64,000 nucleotides of DNA from the NCBI GenBank assembly GCA_902569115.1, contig CACFTI010000005.1:31142-95141 (forward strand). Direction: 5' to 3'. The position numbers were made by a program, and so were the translations under genes. Positions within the stretch are counted from its first letter, which is position 1; every line of letters begins with the position of its first letter. Positions 50,763-60,097 of this stretch are shown piece after piece. This stretch comes from an uncultured Verrucomicrobiota bacterium. GTDB taxonomy: Bacteria > Verrucomicrobiota > Verrucomicrobiia > Opitutales > Seribacteraceae. The notes under the pieces are model-generated. The model did no database searches. It was given only the letters and a program-made list of their open reading frames with translations, and was not told the DNA's origin.

Positions 50763-52103
50763 TTAATCTTGGCCAGCCTCTTGAGAACTTAGTCTTGGCA
50801 AGACTTCGGCTTTGATTCTTTTGGTTATATTTTTCGTGACTACTTTACGAAATCCTTCGTTGCTGATTGAGCTGGCCCATTGAATCGCTGCCTCCGGATC
50901 CTTACGAACCAAGCCATGGGCAAATCCATTAAGGGCAAAATCTCTCTCTGGTCCGTCTTCCATCGCGTTCAATTCGCTGGCGGTGATATTGGGGTCATGT
51001 CCATTGACTCCCCCAGCAAGTCTGGCGTATGCGGATGAAAGGGCGGAACGCTTGGCTTTGGTGGAGTCCAAGGAGTTGGCAAACTCGACTGCCTCCAGGG
51101 GATTTTTATCGAAAATACCACTTTCGATTACTCTTTGAGCAGTGCCTGCCTGTAATTCGGGTTCCTTGTATCCGGATACCCACTGTTTCAAGGTTTCCTT
51201 GTCTCTTCCCTTAATGACCCGTTCGGTGAATTCACGCATTAAGGATTCTGCCTTCCATTTGTCTTTGGCAAGAAAGTGATCGATCAGGTCATTGGCACTG
51301 TCTAGTTGTGTATTCCCAATCCTGCCATCGGAGTTTCTGAGCACTTCATCAATCATCCCGCTGGAGAATTGATCCATAAGGGGGATTTCACGGGAGTTTG
51401 TTTTTTGCAGGTAATTTTGAACCTCAGGTGATCTGAGATTGAGATCAGCATAATAATCAAACATTTCCTGAGGCGTTTTCTTTGCCCATCCTCTAAGGAT
51501 TTTGGCGAAGGCTGGATCGCCTTCCCTGAGCAATTCCTCTGCTACCGCCTGACCTCCAACTTCTCCAACCCTCGTCCAGAATCGATCCTGAAAATTCTTT
51601 GATTGGGGCAATTTTTTATCCTCATAGGCAAGGGCGAGGGCATCCCTGGCTTCTTTCCAGTTTTCCAAGCTAAGGGAATTGAGGAATTCCTTGGGTGATT
51701 GGTCTCCCTTCAAAAAAATATCGAGTTCTTTTTTCCATTGAGGTTCAGATCCTGGATCATCCTCAGAGGTATAATTAATTTCTGTGGTGAGTACTTCCTG
51801 TGGTTCCTTCGAAGTCAATGCCTCAGCCTGAGGCACTATGCTTGAGTGGCCGATTCGATTATTCTCAGTCGGTAGCTTGGGGGATTTCGAACTGACTTTC
51901 GTTTCTGCAGATAGATCGGCGATTAGTTGCTCAGTTTGCTCAACGAATTCACTTTGGGAGGCAGTGAAAGTTTTCTCGTCATTCGAACTGGAAAAGAAGT
52001 AAATCAAAGGAATGCTAAGTGCCATGACTCCTCCCAACGCCAACTTTATCCAATTTGTCTTCACAGATAAAAAGTAAGAATCCATTTCCTGCGGGTCAAA
52101 CAT
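50763..52103 (-). CDS. Membrane-anchored alpha-helical repeat protein, unknown function
   Basis: A 446-residue protein that I do not recognise as a named family. One hydrophobic segment (about 23-37, GGVMALSIPLIYFF) follows a short polar N-terminus, giving a single-pass anchor with the bulk outside the cytoplasm. A Ser/Glu-rich linker leads to about 300 residues of alpha-helical, TPR/HEAT-like repeats; units such as NPLEAVEFANSLDSTKAKRS and DPEAAIQWASSISNEGFR recur. Repeat proteins of this sort are common in Verrucomicrobiota and may act as periplasmic scaffolds. It ends 69 bases upstream of the GH42-like gene and is transcribed in the same direction, but a link is not established. Confidence 0.65.
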   Translation of the reverse strand: MFDPQEMDSYFLSVKTNWIKLALGGVMALSIPLIYFFSSSNDEKTFTASQSEFVEQTEQLIADLSAETKVSSKSPKLPTENNRIGHSSIVPQAEALTSKEPQEVLTTEINYTSEDDPGSEPQWKKELDIFLKGDQSPKEFLNSLSLENWKEARDALALAYEDKKLPQSKNFQDRFWTRVGEVGGQAVAEELLREGDPAFAKILRGWAKKTPQEMFDYYADLNLRSPEVQNYLQKTNSREIPLMDQFSSGMIDEVLRNSDGRIGNTQLDSANDLIDHFLAKDKWKAESLMREFTERVIKGRDKETLKQWVSGYKEPELQAGTAQRVIESGIFDKNPLEAVEFANSLDSTKAKRSALSSAYARLAGGVNGHDPNITASELNAMEDGPERDFALNGFAHGLVRKDPEAAIQWASSISNEGFRKVVTKNITKRIKAEVLPRLSSQEAGQD

Positions 52104-52228
52104 GAGATCTCATCTGTTGAAATTTAATTTTACAGGTTCAGTTAAGCTTAGACCCACAGCTTTACCCAATTTTGAATTCAAATGATGAAAGCTATTTTCT
52201 GTTTATAAAAGGAGGGGAGTTTTTTTAG

Positions 52229-52264
52229 ATGTCGATTAATTCATCGATTAGGTTGAAGGTTTAG
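52229..52264 (+). CDS. Possible 11-aa leader peptide before the EEP gene
   Basis: A purine-rich ribosome binding site, GGAGGGGAG (52211-52219), is followed nine bases later by ATG and an 11-codon frame encoding MSINSSIRLKV, which stops two bases before the ATG of the next gene. The gene itself has no binding site of its own. This geometry suggests translation by coupling or a leader peptide. It is a prediction from position only. Confidence 0.35.
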   Translation: MSINSSIRLKV

Positions 52265-52266
52265 TA

Positions 52267-53268
52267 ATGAATGTTTTCTTACTGTTTTTTGTTGGTCTAG
52301 TTTCCATTTCTCAATTGGGAGCGCGAGAGCTTACCAAGTTCAGGCTGATGACTTTTAATATTCTTCAGGGTGGTGGGAATGCCAAGAATGTTGGCTTTGG
52401 AAATGAATTGTTTGGCGGTTCAAGGATAGATGAAATTGCATCTGCAATCAAATTAGCAGAGGCAGATGTTGTTGGCATTCAGGAAGATTGTTCGAGTAAG
52501 TCCAATGTGATTCTTAATGAACTTGGCGATGGATGGTATCGAGCAGGCAAAGTTTACTCAAAGTTTCCTGCAAAGCTAATACACTCAAATAAAGATCGTT
52601 CCTTGGAGGTCGTTGATGTGAAACTGGCAGGGTCACGAGTCGTTCGAATAGTAAACTGTCACTGGTGGCCCAATAATTACGGGCCCTTTCTTGCCCAGGA
52701 AAAACTGAGGGCCGATCCACAGGTGGACCTGAATATTTTAGCCAAGATTGTTGAGGAAAAAGGAGCCCGACGTGGCGGAACCCGCGGATACAAGGCAACC
52801 ATTGAACCGTTGGAGGAAGCAATAGACGAAAAAAAGGCAATCTTTCTGGTCGGTGATTTTAATGAACCGTCCAATCTCGACTGGACGGAGCATTATGCCG
52901 AGAAAGGTCCTGATCGATGGGTTGATAATCCAACGGGTACTCCATTACGGTTACCGGTACGATGGCCCGGTTCTGTTTTATTGAAAAATATCGGCATGAT
53001 TGATTCCTTCAGGCAAGTTCATACCGATGAAGTCAAAAAGCCGGGCAATACATGGACCCCGCCATATCCGGAACGAACTCCGGGTAGGAGACCCTACGGG
53101 GATCAGGTATTGGATCGAATTGACCGGATTTACCACCAAGGAAATAATGTGCAGGTACTTTCCGCCGAGGTGGTCGGTGAAAAGGGTGACACTTCAGATA
53201 TCGTAATTCAGGGAAGGTGGCCGTCTGACCACCGTGCCGTGGTCATCGAATATAAGTGGAAGAACTAG
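52267..53268 (+). CDS. Secreted endonuclease/exonuclease/phosphatase-family protein
   Basis: A 333-residue exported EEP-fold hydrolase. The signal peptide covers 1-18. The Mg-binding motifs are complete: MTFNILQGG (Asn), GIQEDC (Glu), GDFNEPSNLDW (Asp/Asn), DRIDRIYH and SDHRAVVIE (Asp-His pair). EEP enzymes cleave phosphodiesters in DNA, nucleotides, sphingolipids or phosphoinositides; without more information the substrate stays open. An extracellular member could release phosphate from nucleic acids or lipids. It is on the plus strand between two minus-strand genes, converges with the sulfatase at 53307 and has its own upstream mini-frame. Confidence 0.9.
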   Translation: MNVFLLFFVGLVSISQLGARELTKFRLMTFNILQGGGNAKNVGFGNELFGGSRIDEIASAIKLAEADVVGIQEDCSSKSNVILNELGDGWYRAGKVYSKFPAKLIHSNKDRSLEVVDVKLAGSRVVRIVNCHWWPNNYGPFLAQEKLRADPQVDLNILAKIVEEKGARRGGTRGYKATIEPLEEAIDEKKAIFLVGDFNEPSNLDWTEHYAEKGPDRWVDNPTGTPLRLPVRWPGSVLLKNIGMIDSFRQVHTDEVKKPGNTWTPPYPERTPGRRPYGDQVLDRIDRIYHQGNNVQVLSAEVVGEKGDTSDIVIQGRWPSDHRAVVIEYKWKN

Positions 53269-53306
53269 AATCTGATTCGAAACTGCTTTTCTATGGAGAA
53301 TTTGTC

Positions 53307-54806
53307 CTACAGATCTTTTTCGGTTGCCGGAAATCTTTTGCGGGCAGAACTGTCAATCGGTTTGCCTGAACGACGGCTCCACCATTCAGGGGCACGTTCA
53401 GGGTCGTAGGATGGGTTGGGGACGGGAATGCGGGCTAGAACTTCATTTCGCCAACCCGAAAGCTTTTTCTTAAGGTCCGCAACCTTTCCTTTTCTCTCGT
53501 CGGCTAAATTGTTGGATTCACTGAGATCCTGAGAGATATGATATAATTCGATATCTCCGGTTCCGTCCAGGTATTCGATTAATTTCCAATCGCGTTCGCG
53601 AATGGCACCGGCAGGACGGTCATGGTGGTAGTGGGGGTAATGCCAATGGATTGCTTTGCGGTTCAGTTTGGCTTTTGGATTTTGCAACAAAGGAAGAATG
53701 TTTAGTCCATCAATGGTTTGGTTCTCTGGAAGCGTACCGCCTGCAGCCTCCACAAAGGTCGGATAAAAATCATAAGAAATGGTGGGCTCGGAGCTGATTG
53801 TTCCTGGTTTGATCATCTTTGGATATTTAACAATGAGGGGAACACGAATGCCACCTTCGTGGAGGGATCCTTTTTCGCCCTTGAGGGGAGCAAGGTCACT
53901 CACAACATCATCGGCTTGCTCATTATAGTCGTAGCGTTTATTCAATCCACCGTTGTCTGAAGTGAACACAATCATGGTATTGTCTGAAAGTCCTTGTGAT
54001 TCGACTTCTTTGACAATTTGTCCTACCTGATGATCGACTTCCTCGACCAAACCGGCGTACACCGGGTGGGGGAGGGAACGATTTTTCTCTTTGGCCCGCT
54101 TGCGGTATTTTTCAACCAGTTCTGATTTGCTGGCGAGCGGGATGTGTACGGCGTAGGGGGAAAGCATGAGAAAGAAGGGCTTGTTCTTGTTTTCACGAAT
54201 GAATGATTCGCAAAGTTCCGATTCGTAATCGGTACGAAACTGACCGGGAGCAGGCTTTGCAATTTTCGGATTGGTCGCCTTGAAGCGACCGGGTAAATGA
54301 GGACCATTGATTTCAGCTGCAAAGTCGTATCCCTGCTTATCCGGACCGAATTGATCGCCCCGGCCCAAGTGCCATTTACCCACATAGCCCGTGGTATATC
54401 CGGCTTGCTTCATAGATTCGGCAACCGTGACCACATCGAGGGGCAGAGCCATGGTGGTTTGAGGATTGATTACCCGTTCAAAGGGACGCCAGTGACCGGG
54501 AATGTGTGCGGTGATTCCGATGCGTGCCTGGTTCTGTCCTGATTGCACGGCACAGCGGGTAGGCGAGCATACCGCTCCAGCGGCATAAAAATCAGTAAAG
54601 CGCATTCCGTCCTTTGCAAGTTGGTCGATATGGGGAGTGTCGATGAAGTCGTTTCCATAGCAACCAACATCGCCCCAACCCATATCGTCAATGAATATAA
54701 AGATGATGTTGGGATTTGTTGCCCCATTTACATCACCAGATATAAATATTAGATATTTAAGTAAAAAAAACGCAAATACAGTGAGTTTATGTGTTCTATG
54801 TTTCAT
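53307..54806 (-). CDS. Secreted sulfatase (S1 family), CSPTR
   Basis: A 499-residue exported sulfatase. The N-terminus (1-25) is hydrophobic after a basic start. Motifs are FIDDMGWGDVGCYG, CSPTRCAVQSG with Cys80 (canonical C-x-P-x-R), GKWHLGRG and FTSDNGGLNKR. The GQNQARIGITAH context after the active site suggests an arylsulfatase-type subfamily. ELYHISQDLSESNNLA closes the C-terminal part. It converges with the EEP gene and is upstream of nothing on the same strand for 95 bases after the Nit1C cluster, so it is probably its own unit. Substrate unknown. Confidence 0.93.
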   Translation of the reverse strand: MKHRTHKLTVFAFFLLKYLIFISGDVNGATNPNIIFIFIDDMGWGDVGCYGNDFIDTPHIDQLAKDGMRFTDFYAAGAVCSPTRCAVQSGQNQARIGITAHIPGHWRPFERVINPQTTMALPLDVVTVAESMKQAGYTTGYVGKWHLGRGDQFGPDKQGYDFAAEINGPHLPGRFKATNPKIAKPAPGQFRTDYESELCESFIRENKNKPFFLMLSPYAVHIPLASKSELVEKYRKRAKEKNRSLPHPVYAGLVEEVDHQVGQIVKEVESQGLSDNTMIVFTSDNGGLNKRYDYNEQADDVVSDLAPLKGEKGSLHEGGIRVPLIVKYPKMIKPGTISSEPTISYDFYPTFVEAAGGTLPENQTIDGLNILPLLQNPKAKLNRKAIHWHYPHYHHDRPAGAIRERDWKLIEYLDGTGDIELYHISQDLSESNNLADERKGKVADLKKKLSGWRNEVLARIPVPNPSYDPERAPEWWSRRSGKPIDSSARKRFPATEKDL

Positions 54807-54844
54807 TAATGAAAAAGAACTAAATTTTCACTGCTATTATTTTT

Positions 54845-54875
54845 AAAATCAATCCAATTAGTTTGTGCAGATTGA
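54845..54875 (-). terminator. Weak terminator candidate after the Nit1C cluster
   Basis: On the minus strand TCAATC, a 15-base loop, then GATTGA is followed by TTTTAAAAAT. It lies about 30 bases after the stop of the flavin oxidoreductase. The stem is only six AT-rich pairs, so the call is tentative. Confidence 0.25.
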
Positions 54876-54901
54876 CTGAAAAAATTTTAATTATTCTAGA
54901 G

Positions 54902-56176
54902 TTATAGTGACTGGAAACAACTAGTCTTGTTTTTACTTGAACTTAAATTTTCTTTAATATTCTGCACCAAGAATTCCGCATCTTCAGCTACACTCAAAAA
55001 CCTGCCCGAGCCCCATGTATGAAGCCAGTTAAGACCAAGAAAATAAAGTCCTTGCTCATCGGAGACGCCTCTTTGGTGAATTGGTCTTCCAGTTGAATCT
55101 AAACAGTCGATTTTTAACCATGAGTAATCAGTTTTAAAACCTGTGCACCACAGGATTGATGTAATGTTTTCTTTCTTGATATTAAGAAATTCAATTTCTT
55201 CTTCAGGTAACCACTTTTTTTCAAATAGAGGTTTCTGTGGTGCATCAATGTTTTTTTTATCGATGTATTCATCAATCATTTTACAGATTTTGAGGTAGCT
55301 TTCGTCGGCTCGATCTAAGTTTTTATTCAGGTCCTTTTTAAATTGAATTAGATTTTCGTTCATGTTGCAAACGGACCCGTAAAGTTTTAGTCCTTTTAAT
55401 GCAAATTCTCTAAGATCAATTTCATGTCCTCCGTTTCTTCCTGAAAGATAATGGTTTGTTTTGGATTCAGTTAATTTCGGATTCGGTTGTTCCCCAATAG
55501 TTTTTGAATATTCACCAATTTCAAAGAGCCAATCGGTGGCATCCCTTCCGCGATAAATCCGTGGGCTCCGAGGTGCCGTTCCAACGCATAGCCTGACTTC
55601 TCTCCCTGCAATCCAAAGGTCTTCCATCATTTGTACCCCTGATTGACCCGTTCCGACCACCAAGCAAACTCCGTCAGGAATATCAGAAGGGCGCTTATAG
55701 GATTTGGAACTAATTTGAAAAACATCGGGATTCAGATTTTGAGCAAATTCAGGTTTGGTTTGTAGATCGTAAGAACCGGTTGCCAATATTACGGAATCGG
55801 CAATCCACTCTGATTCTGAAGTCTTAACAAAAAATTTACCGTCTTTATCGCGATCTACTTTTTCAACACTGGCACCTTCGTGAATAGGAGGTTTAAACGA
55901 GTTGGCAAAGTCCTCCAAGTAATTGACGATTTCATCCTTGACCATGTACCCGTTAGGATCATCACCGTTGTAATGCCAATCTGGCATACGGCACTGCCAA
56001 TTTGGCGTGACTAGACAGAAGCTATCCCAGCGGTCATTTTTCCAGGAGTGAAAACGCTGAGATCGTTCGAGCACAACATGTTCAATTTTTGATTTAGTGA
56101 GGTAGTAAGAAGCACAAAGGCCGGCCTGACCACCCCCGACAATAACTACCGGGATTGATCTTTTTAGAACAGACAT
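54902..56176 (-). CDS. Nit1C flavin-dependent oxidoreductase (MSMEG_0569 family)
   Basis: A 424-residue cytoplasmic flavoprotein monooxygenase-like enzyme. The FAD site is IVGGGQAGLCASYYL at the N-terminus and the NAD(P) site is VVGTGQSGVQ in the middle; WCTGFKTDYSWL near the end is the flavin-monooxygenase ATG/TG motif region. In Nit1C clusters of mycobacteria, cyanobacteria and proteobacteria this is the last gene (NitH-type). It probably oxidises a small nitrogenous compound or hydroxylates a product of the cluster; the reaction is not known. It follows the MSMEG_0570-like gene after one base and completes the seven-gene set here. Confidence 0.9.
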   Translation of the reverse strand: MSVLKRSIPVVIVGGGQAGLCASYYLTKSKIEHVVLERSQRFHSWKNDRWDSFCLVTPNWQCRMPDWHYNGDDPNGYMVKDEIVNYLEDFANSFKPPIHEGASVEKVDRDKDGKFFVKTSESEWIADSVILATGSYDLQTKPEFAQNLNPDVFQISSKSYKRPSDIPDGVCLVVGTGQSGVQMMEDLWIAGREVRLCVGTAPRSPRIYRGRDATDWLFEIGEYSKTIGEQPNPKLTESKTNHYLSGRNGGHEIDLREFALKGLKLYGSVCNMNENLIQFKKDLNKNLDRADESYLKICKMIDEYIDKKNIDAPQKPLFEKKWLPEEEIEFLNIKKENITSILWCTGFKTDYSWLKIDCLDSTGRPIHQRGVSDEQGLYFLGLNWLHTWGSGRFLSVAEDAEFLVQNIKENLSSSKNKTSCFQSL

Positions 56177-56177
56177 T

Positions 56178-56456
56178 TTACTCTAGCGAAAGACAAGTTA
56201 TCATATCTTCCGAATTATAGGATTTAGATTTTTCAATAATGCTGTGTAGCTGGTTCTCAGCAGAGGTGCATCGGAATCCATATTTTTGTAAAACCTTTTT
56301 GGAAGCTAAATTTAAAGCAGTACTTGAGAGTTCGACAAAGTCATGCACGCTGTAAAGTTCCCCTTGTTTGAGGTAGTTGTTGATGACAGTAGACGGTGAG
56401 TAACATGCATCTACTTTCCCATCAGGCCACTTAACTTTAAAGATAACTTCTGGCAT
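56178..56456 (-). CDS. Nit1C small protein (MSMEG_0570 family)
   Basis: I start it at the ATG at 56456 (16th codon of the track ORF) because MPEVIFKVKWPDG is the usual beginning of this family and the longer start would overlap the preceding gene. The product is 92 residues, close to the family's usual size. No catalytic motif is visible. It is annotated in other genomes as a nitrogen starvation response protein and always lies in Nit1C clusters; its molecular role is unknown. It sits eight bases after the AIR-synthase-like gene and one base before the flavin oxidoreductase. Confidence 0.85.
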   Translation of the reverse strand: MPEVIFKVKWPDGKVDACYSPSTVINNYLKQGELYSVHDFVELSSTALNLASKKVLQKYGFRCTSAENQLHSIIEKSKSYNSEDMITCLSLE

Positions 56457-56464
56457 ATTATAAT

Positions 56465-57412
56465 TTAGAGTCCAAGATAAGGATTTGTAGAGTGATCCCA
56501 AACTAGATGGCGATTATCATTTTCAACTAAGTTCACAGAAGTTCCCTCAGTGATTCGTCCAACCTTGCGAGCGTCAATTGAACGATTTTGGAACGCAGAC
56601 AAAACTTCAGATAAATTCTTTTCATCTACGGAAAGTAAGAATCCAAAGCTGGGGAATGCAGTCATCCATTTTTCAAGGTTGTCATCAGGGCATTTAAGGG
56701 CAAGAGGATCTATATCGATTCCAACTCCTGAAGATTCCGCCAACATGATGGAAGTGCCGATAATGCCACCCTGACTGATGTCCTTACCTGATGAAATTAA
56801 TTTTTTTTCTGCCAGTGCGGGAAGGATTTCATTGTCTTTTTGTAGCCGTTTAGGATTAACACCAAAAAAAGATGCAAAATTTTTACTTTCGCCGACATAT
56901 GATCCTCTTTGGTCACTTATCACGACAAGTATCTGTCCAGGCGAAGCATCGAAACTTGTAATCAATACATCAGCCCTTCCTAGAATAGTAGCAGCTAATT
57001 GCGGACGATCGGTTTTAAGGTTCGTATGTCCGCCAACTATGGGAATGTTGTAAGTTTCAGAAGCCTCACGCATACCACTAAGGATTTTTTCAGCATAAAC
57101 CTTATCAGGTGCCCAAATGGCATTTGTCATAGCAAGACCTCTTCCACCCATTGCGATTATATCTGAGAGGTTAACCATTACCGAGCACCACCCTGCAAAC
57201 CATGGCTCTGACTCTACAAATTCGTTCATAAATCCTTCCATTGCGATTAATTTCCAGCTATTCCCATCCGGGATAGCAGCAGCATCATCACCAGGAAAAC
57301 CAAAACTTTTTTTGGACAAACCCAGTTGGGAACAGGAAAAACTAATTGGGAGTTTTCCAGTTATATCTGGATTTTGGGCATATGATGATGCAAGGGAAGA
57401 AATGCAATTCAT
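56465..57412 (-). CDS. Nit1C AIR-synthase-like protein (Sll0787 family)
   Basis: I start it at ATG 57412 instead of 57442 because that ATG overlaps the GNAT stop by exactly four bases (ATGA), the usual coupling in this cluster. The 315-residue protein belongs to the PurM/ThiL/HypE fold: PGDDAAAIPDG supplies the ATP-phosphate site, and NLSDIIAMGGRGLAMTNAIW and DISQGGIIGTSIMLAESSGVG are characteristic. PurM-like enzymes activate an amide or carboxyl oxygen with ATP. In Nit1C the substrate is not known. It lies between the acetyltransferase and the MSMEG_0570-like gene. Confidence 0.9.
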   Translation of the reverse strand: MNCISSLASSYAQNPDITGKLPISFSCSQLGLSKKSFGFPGDDAAAIPDGNSWKLIAMEGFMNEFVESEPWFAGWCSVMVNLSDIIAMGGRGLAMTNAIWAPDKVYAEKILSGMREASETYNIPIVGGHTNLKTDRPQLAATILGRADVLITSFDASPGQILVVISDQRGSYVGESKNFASFFGVNPKRLQKDNEILPALAEKKLISSGKDISQGGIIGTSIMLAESSGVGIDIDPLALKCPDDNLEKWMTAFPSFGFLLSVDEKNLSEVLSAFQNRSIDARKVGRITEGTSVNLVENDNRHLVWDHSTNPYLGL

Positions 57413-57954
57413 GCAGCCTTTCTTTTGCTTAAGGTGATCCAACCCCTTTTTGGATCAGAAACGGAGTCAAAAGCGGATAAGTTCGCTTCCATTTTCATGT
57501 GATTTTTACCATGAATTTTCAAACTTTCTAACTGCTTCCAATTTAATTTTTTAAAGAGTGGAACATTTCTAAGCTGAACATGAGCCAGAAAAAGATTGCA
57601 ACCATGCTTAATTGCAGTACCGACGGCAAATCTTATGAGTTCCGGTCCGATTTTGCCAACTCTTCGGTATTTGGGTGCTACGGACAGTCGCGATCCCCAC
57701 CAAACGCCCAATTCAGGTTGGTGAATTCGAACGGTTCCAACTACTTCATCCTCTTCTGCTGCGAGCGTCGAAACAGCAACGATCGTAATCATGTCACGAT
57801 CAATCTCATCGCGATCATTTCCGTCAAATATTCCTTGTTCATTTACAAATGTATCATGTCGAAGTTGATTCGATCCTGCGACTTCCCAAGGACGGTATGC
57901 TTGCCGAATAATAAATTCAGGACATATGTAGAATTTGGGTTTTTCAATCAGCAT
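57409..57954 (-). CDS. Nit1C GNAT acetyltransferase (Sll0786/MSMEG_0567 family)
   Basis: A 181-residue GNAT-fold enzyme. The acetyl-CoA binding motif A is RLSVAPKYRRVGKIGPEL, a variant of R-x-x-G-x-G/A with V-G-K-I-G, followed by the usual helix. It begins seven bases before the end of the radical SAM gene and is coupled to the next gene by an ATGA overlap. Annotated in other organisms as a nitrogen-starvation N-acetyltransferase; it would acylate an amine made by the cluster. In some bacteria it is fused to the AIR-synthase-like protein; here the two are separate. Confidence 0.9.
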   Translation of the reverse strand: MLIEKPKFYICPEFIIRQAYRPWEVAGSNQLRHDTFVNEQGIFDGNDRDEIDRDMITIVAVSTLAAEEDEVVGTVRIHQPELGVWWGSRLSVAPKYRRVGKIGPELIRFAVGTAIKHGCNLFLAHVQLRNVPLFKKLNWKQLESLKIHGKNHMKMEANLSAFDSVSDPKRGWITLSKRKAA

Positions 57955-59072
57955 GCCAAGGGTTCCCTGGGAATCATTTTTTTTATTCTTTCAAACGCGG
58001 AAAGGGCAGAGCAAGCACCACACCTTCCACATCCAGCCTTGATTTTGTCAGCTCCCATCCCGGATGCCTGAATCATTTCAGCAAGAGGTTCTAGTATCGA
58101 GCGCATAAATGTTGGTGATGGTGGAGAATGGCTTTCAAGCGGCGTACCTGTAACTGGAACAAAAGGAACAACAAAAGGATATACCCCAATAGAAGTGAGC
58201 TTCGCACAAACCTCGATAATTTCTTCGGCTGTGTCACCAAGCCCTGCGAGTATGTAAGTGGAAACTTGACCCCATCCAAAAACCTCAACAGCAATATTAA
58301 AACTTTCAAAATATTTTTCCAATGGAACTTGAGATTTTCCCGGCATTATCTTTTTTCTCAAGTCAGGGTTTACTACTTCAATGTGCATCCCCAAGCTGTC
58401 GATCCCAGCTTCTTTCATTCTCAAATGCCAATGATTATCTGTAGGTGGTTCGCATTGAGCCTGTATTGGAAGGTCAACCGCTGACCGAATTTCGTGGGCA
58501 CAGTCGGATAGTATTCTTGCTCCACGGTCTTTACCTGGTGGAGTTCCTGTTGTCATAACCATATGCTTCACTCCGTCCAAAAGATATGCCGCTCGAGCAA
58601 CTTCAGCCAACTGTTGGGGAGATTTCTGGGCAATTGTTCTCCCAGCTGCGAGGCTTTGGCCAATAGCACAAAACTTGCAGGTTTTGTGTCTCGATTTGTA
58701 TCGTATACAAGTCTGTAAAACGGTTGTGGCTAAAACATCCTTGGAGTGCAATTGTGCAATGTGCCCGTATGGGATACCCTCAGCGGTGGACAAATCAAGA
58801 AATTTAGCTTTAGGCGGAAATTGAACTTTGAAAAAAAACCTTCCTTCCTTGTAGATATTTGCGAAACCTTTCTCATCAGGAGCATCTGCGACAAATGGTG
58901 ACTGAAAAGCAGTTGCTGTGTGAACAGGGACCATAACGGTAAGACCGTCAATTGATAAGGCCTTATGATCAGTTGGGCCAGCTCCCCCTCTTCTGCTTTC
59001 AGCACCCGCGGAAGGGTTCATTAGTCGAATACCGTAGGTTTGTAAATCAGTGATAACTTCAGCCGCTAGCAT
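57948..59072 (-). CDS. Nit1C radical SAM protein (MSMEG_0568/Sll0785 family)
   Basis: A 374-residue cytoplasmic radical SAM enzyme. The cluster-binding cysteines are spaced C-x9-C-x2-C ([14 protein letters not shown]), unusual compared with the common C-x3-C-x2-C but typical of this family. Glycine-rich [12 protein letters not shown] and the later [10 protein letters not shown] belong to the barrel. Three further cysteines at the C-terminus, CGRCGAC, may bind another iron-sulfur cluster. The chemistry is unknown; in the Nit1C context it acts on an intermediate of nitrile or cyanide metabolism. It starts 14 bases inside the end of the nitrilase gene. Confidence 0.92.
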   Translation of the reverse strand: MLAAEVITDLQTYGIRLMNPSAGAESRRGGAGPTDHKALSIDGLTVMVPVHTATAFQSPFVADAPDEKGFANIYKEGRFFFKVQFPPKAKFLDLSTAEGIPYGHIAQLHSKDVLATTVLQTCIRYKSRHKTCKFCAIGQSLAAGRTIAQKSPQQLAEVARAAYLLDGVKHMVMTTGTPPGKDRGARILSDCAHEIRSAVDLPIQAQCEPPTDNHWHLRMKEAGIDSLGMHIEVVNPDLRKKIMPGKSQVPLEKYFESFNIAVEVFGWGQVSTYILAGLGDTAEEIIEVCAKLTSIGVYPFVVPFVPVTGTPLESHSPPSPTFMRSILEPLAEMIQASGMGADKIKAGCGRCGACSALSAFERIKKMIPREPLAC

Positions 59073-60033
59073 GAGTAAATGAATTATAGCTGTTCTTTTT
59101 TTCCCCTATTTCGTTTTGCACTAGCCTTCTAGTTTCAGCAGGGGTCAAATTGTGATTCAAAGACAGAATTTCTGGTCTTGCATAATGTCCTACTGAATCG
59201 AGCATTCTTTTACGCTTGGTAATAAGATTAAAATCGAGGTCTGCATAAAGTATACCCTCCTTTTCAGTAAGGGGAGGAGCTAAGTGTCGCCCTTCCGGAG
59301 ATATGATGCAGGTCATGCAACCATCTTTGATTGCTTTTTGCATGGTAACATCCGGGCAAATTTTCTCGATTTGTTCATCCTTTAGCCAACCGGTCGCGTT
59401 CACTACAAAGCAGCCAGATTCAAGAGCATGATGTCTCATCGACACTTCAATCTGTTCAGAAAAAATAGGCCCAACCATGCTTCCCGGAAATTGTGCAGCG
59501 TGTATTTCTTCGTGCTGAGTCATTAATGAATAACGTGCTAGAGGATTATAATGTTCCCAGCATGCTAGTCCTCCGACACGGCCGCAGTGGGTATCGACTA
59601 CTTTCAGTCCAGAACCATCGCCTTGACCCCATATCATCCTTTCATGATAGGAAGGAGTGATTTTTCTTCTTTTCAGCAATAGTGTTCCGTCTGCATCAAA
59701 AAAAAGCTGAGTATTGAAGAGAGACCCGTGATCTCGCTCATTGATTCCAACTACTGCGACTATATTTAGCTCTTTGCATTTGTCAGAAATCATTTGCGTT
59801 TCGTCTGATGGTACACGAACGGCATTTTCATAAAGGCACAAATGCTCTTTGCCCTGTTTTACTGGAGGCGAAATAAAAGAAAAGTAGGGATAATAGGGTA
59901 TGAATGTTTCCGGAAAGACAATGAAATCAGCACCGTTACGACTTGCTTCTTCCATCGCATCCAAGACTATTAGGATGGTCGAAGCACGGCTTTCCAAACT
60001 GGGAGCAAGTTGAACTGCTGCCGCTTTGATCAT
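59059..60033 (-). CDS. Nit1C nitrilase (Nit6803 family)
   Basis: A 324-residue cytoplasmic nitrilase. The catalytic triad is visible: Glu42 in [11 protein letters not shown], Lys124 in [10 protein letters not shown] (with the accessory Glu131) and Cys158 in [12 protein letters not shown]. It should hydrolyse a nitrile to the acid and ammonia; members of the Nit6803 group (Synechocystis Sll0784) act on aliphatic and aromatic nitriles. In bacteria that use cyanide as nitrogen source the whole Nit1C cluster including this gene is needed. It is the second gene of the cluster, 64 bases after the Sll0783-like gene. Confidence 0.95.
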   Translation of the reverse strand: MIKAAAVQLAPSLESRASTILIVLDAMEEASRNGADFIVFPETFIPYYPYFSFISPPVKQGKEHLCLYENAVRVPSDETQMISDKCKELNIVAVVGINERDHGSLFNTQLFFDADGTLLLKRRKITPSYHERMIWGQGDGSGLKVVDTHCGRVGGLACWEHYNPLARYSLMTQHEEIHAAQFPGSMVGPIFSEQIEVSMRHHALESGCFVVNATGWLKDEQIEKICPDVTMQKAIKDGCMTCIISPEGRHLAPPLTEKEGILYADLDFNLITKRKRMLDSVGHYARPEILSLNHNLTPAETRRLVQNEIGEKKNSYNSFTHASG

Positions 60034-60097
60034 TGAATGTGTGAATGTTGCTCAGTAAAATTTTACCGGAAGCAAATTTTTTCACATTGAATCATCT

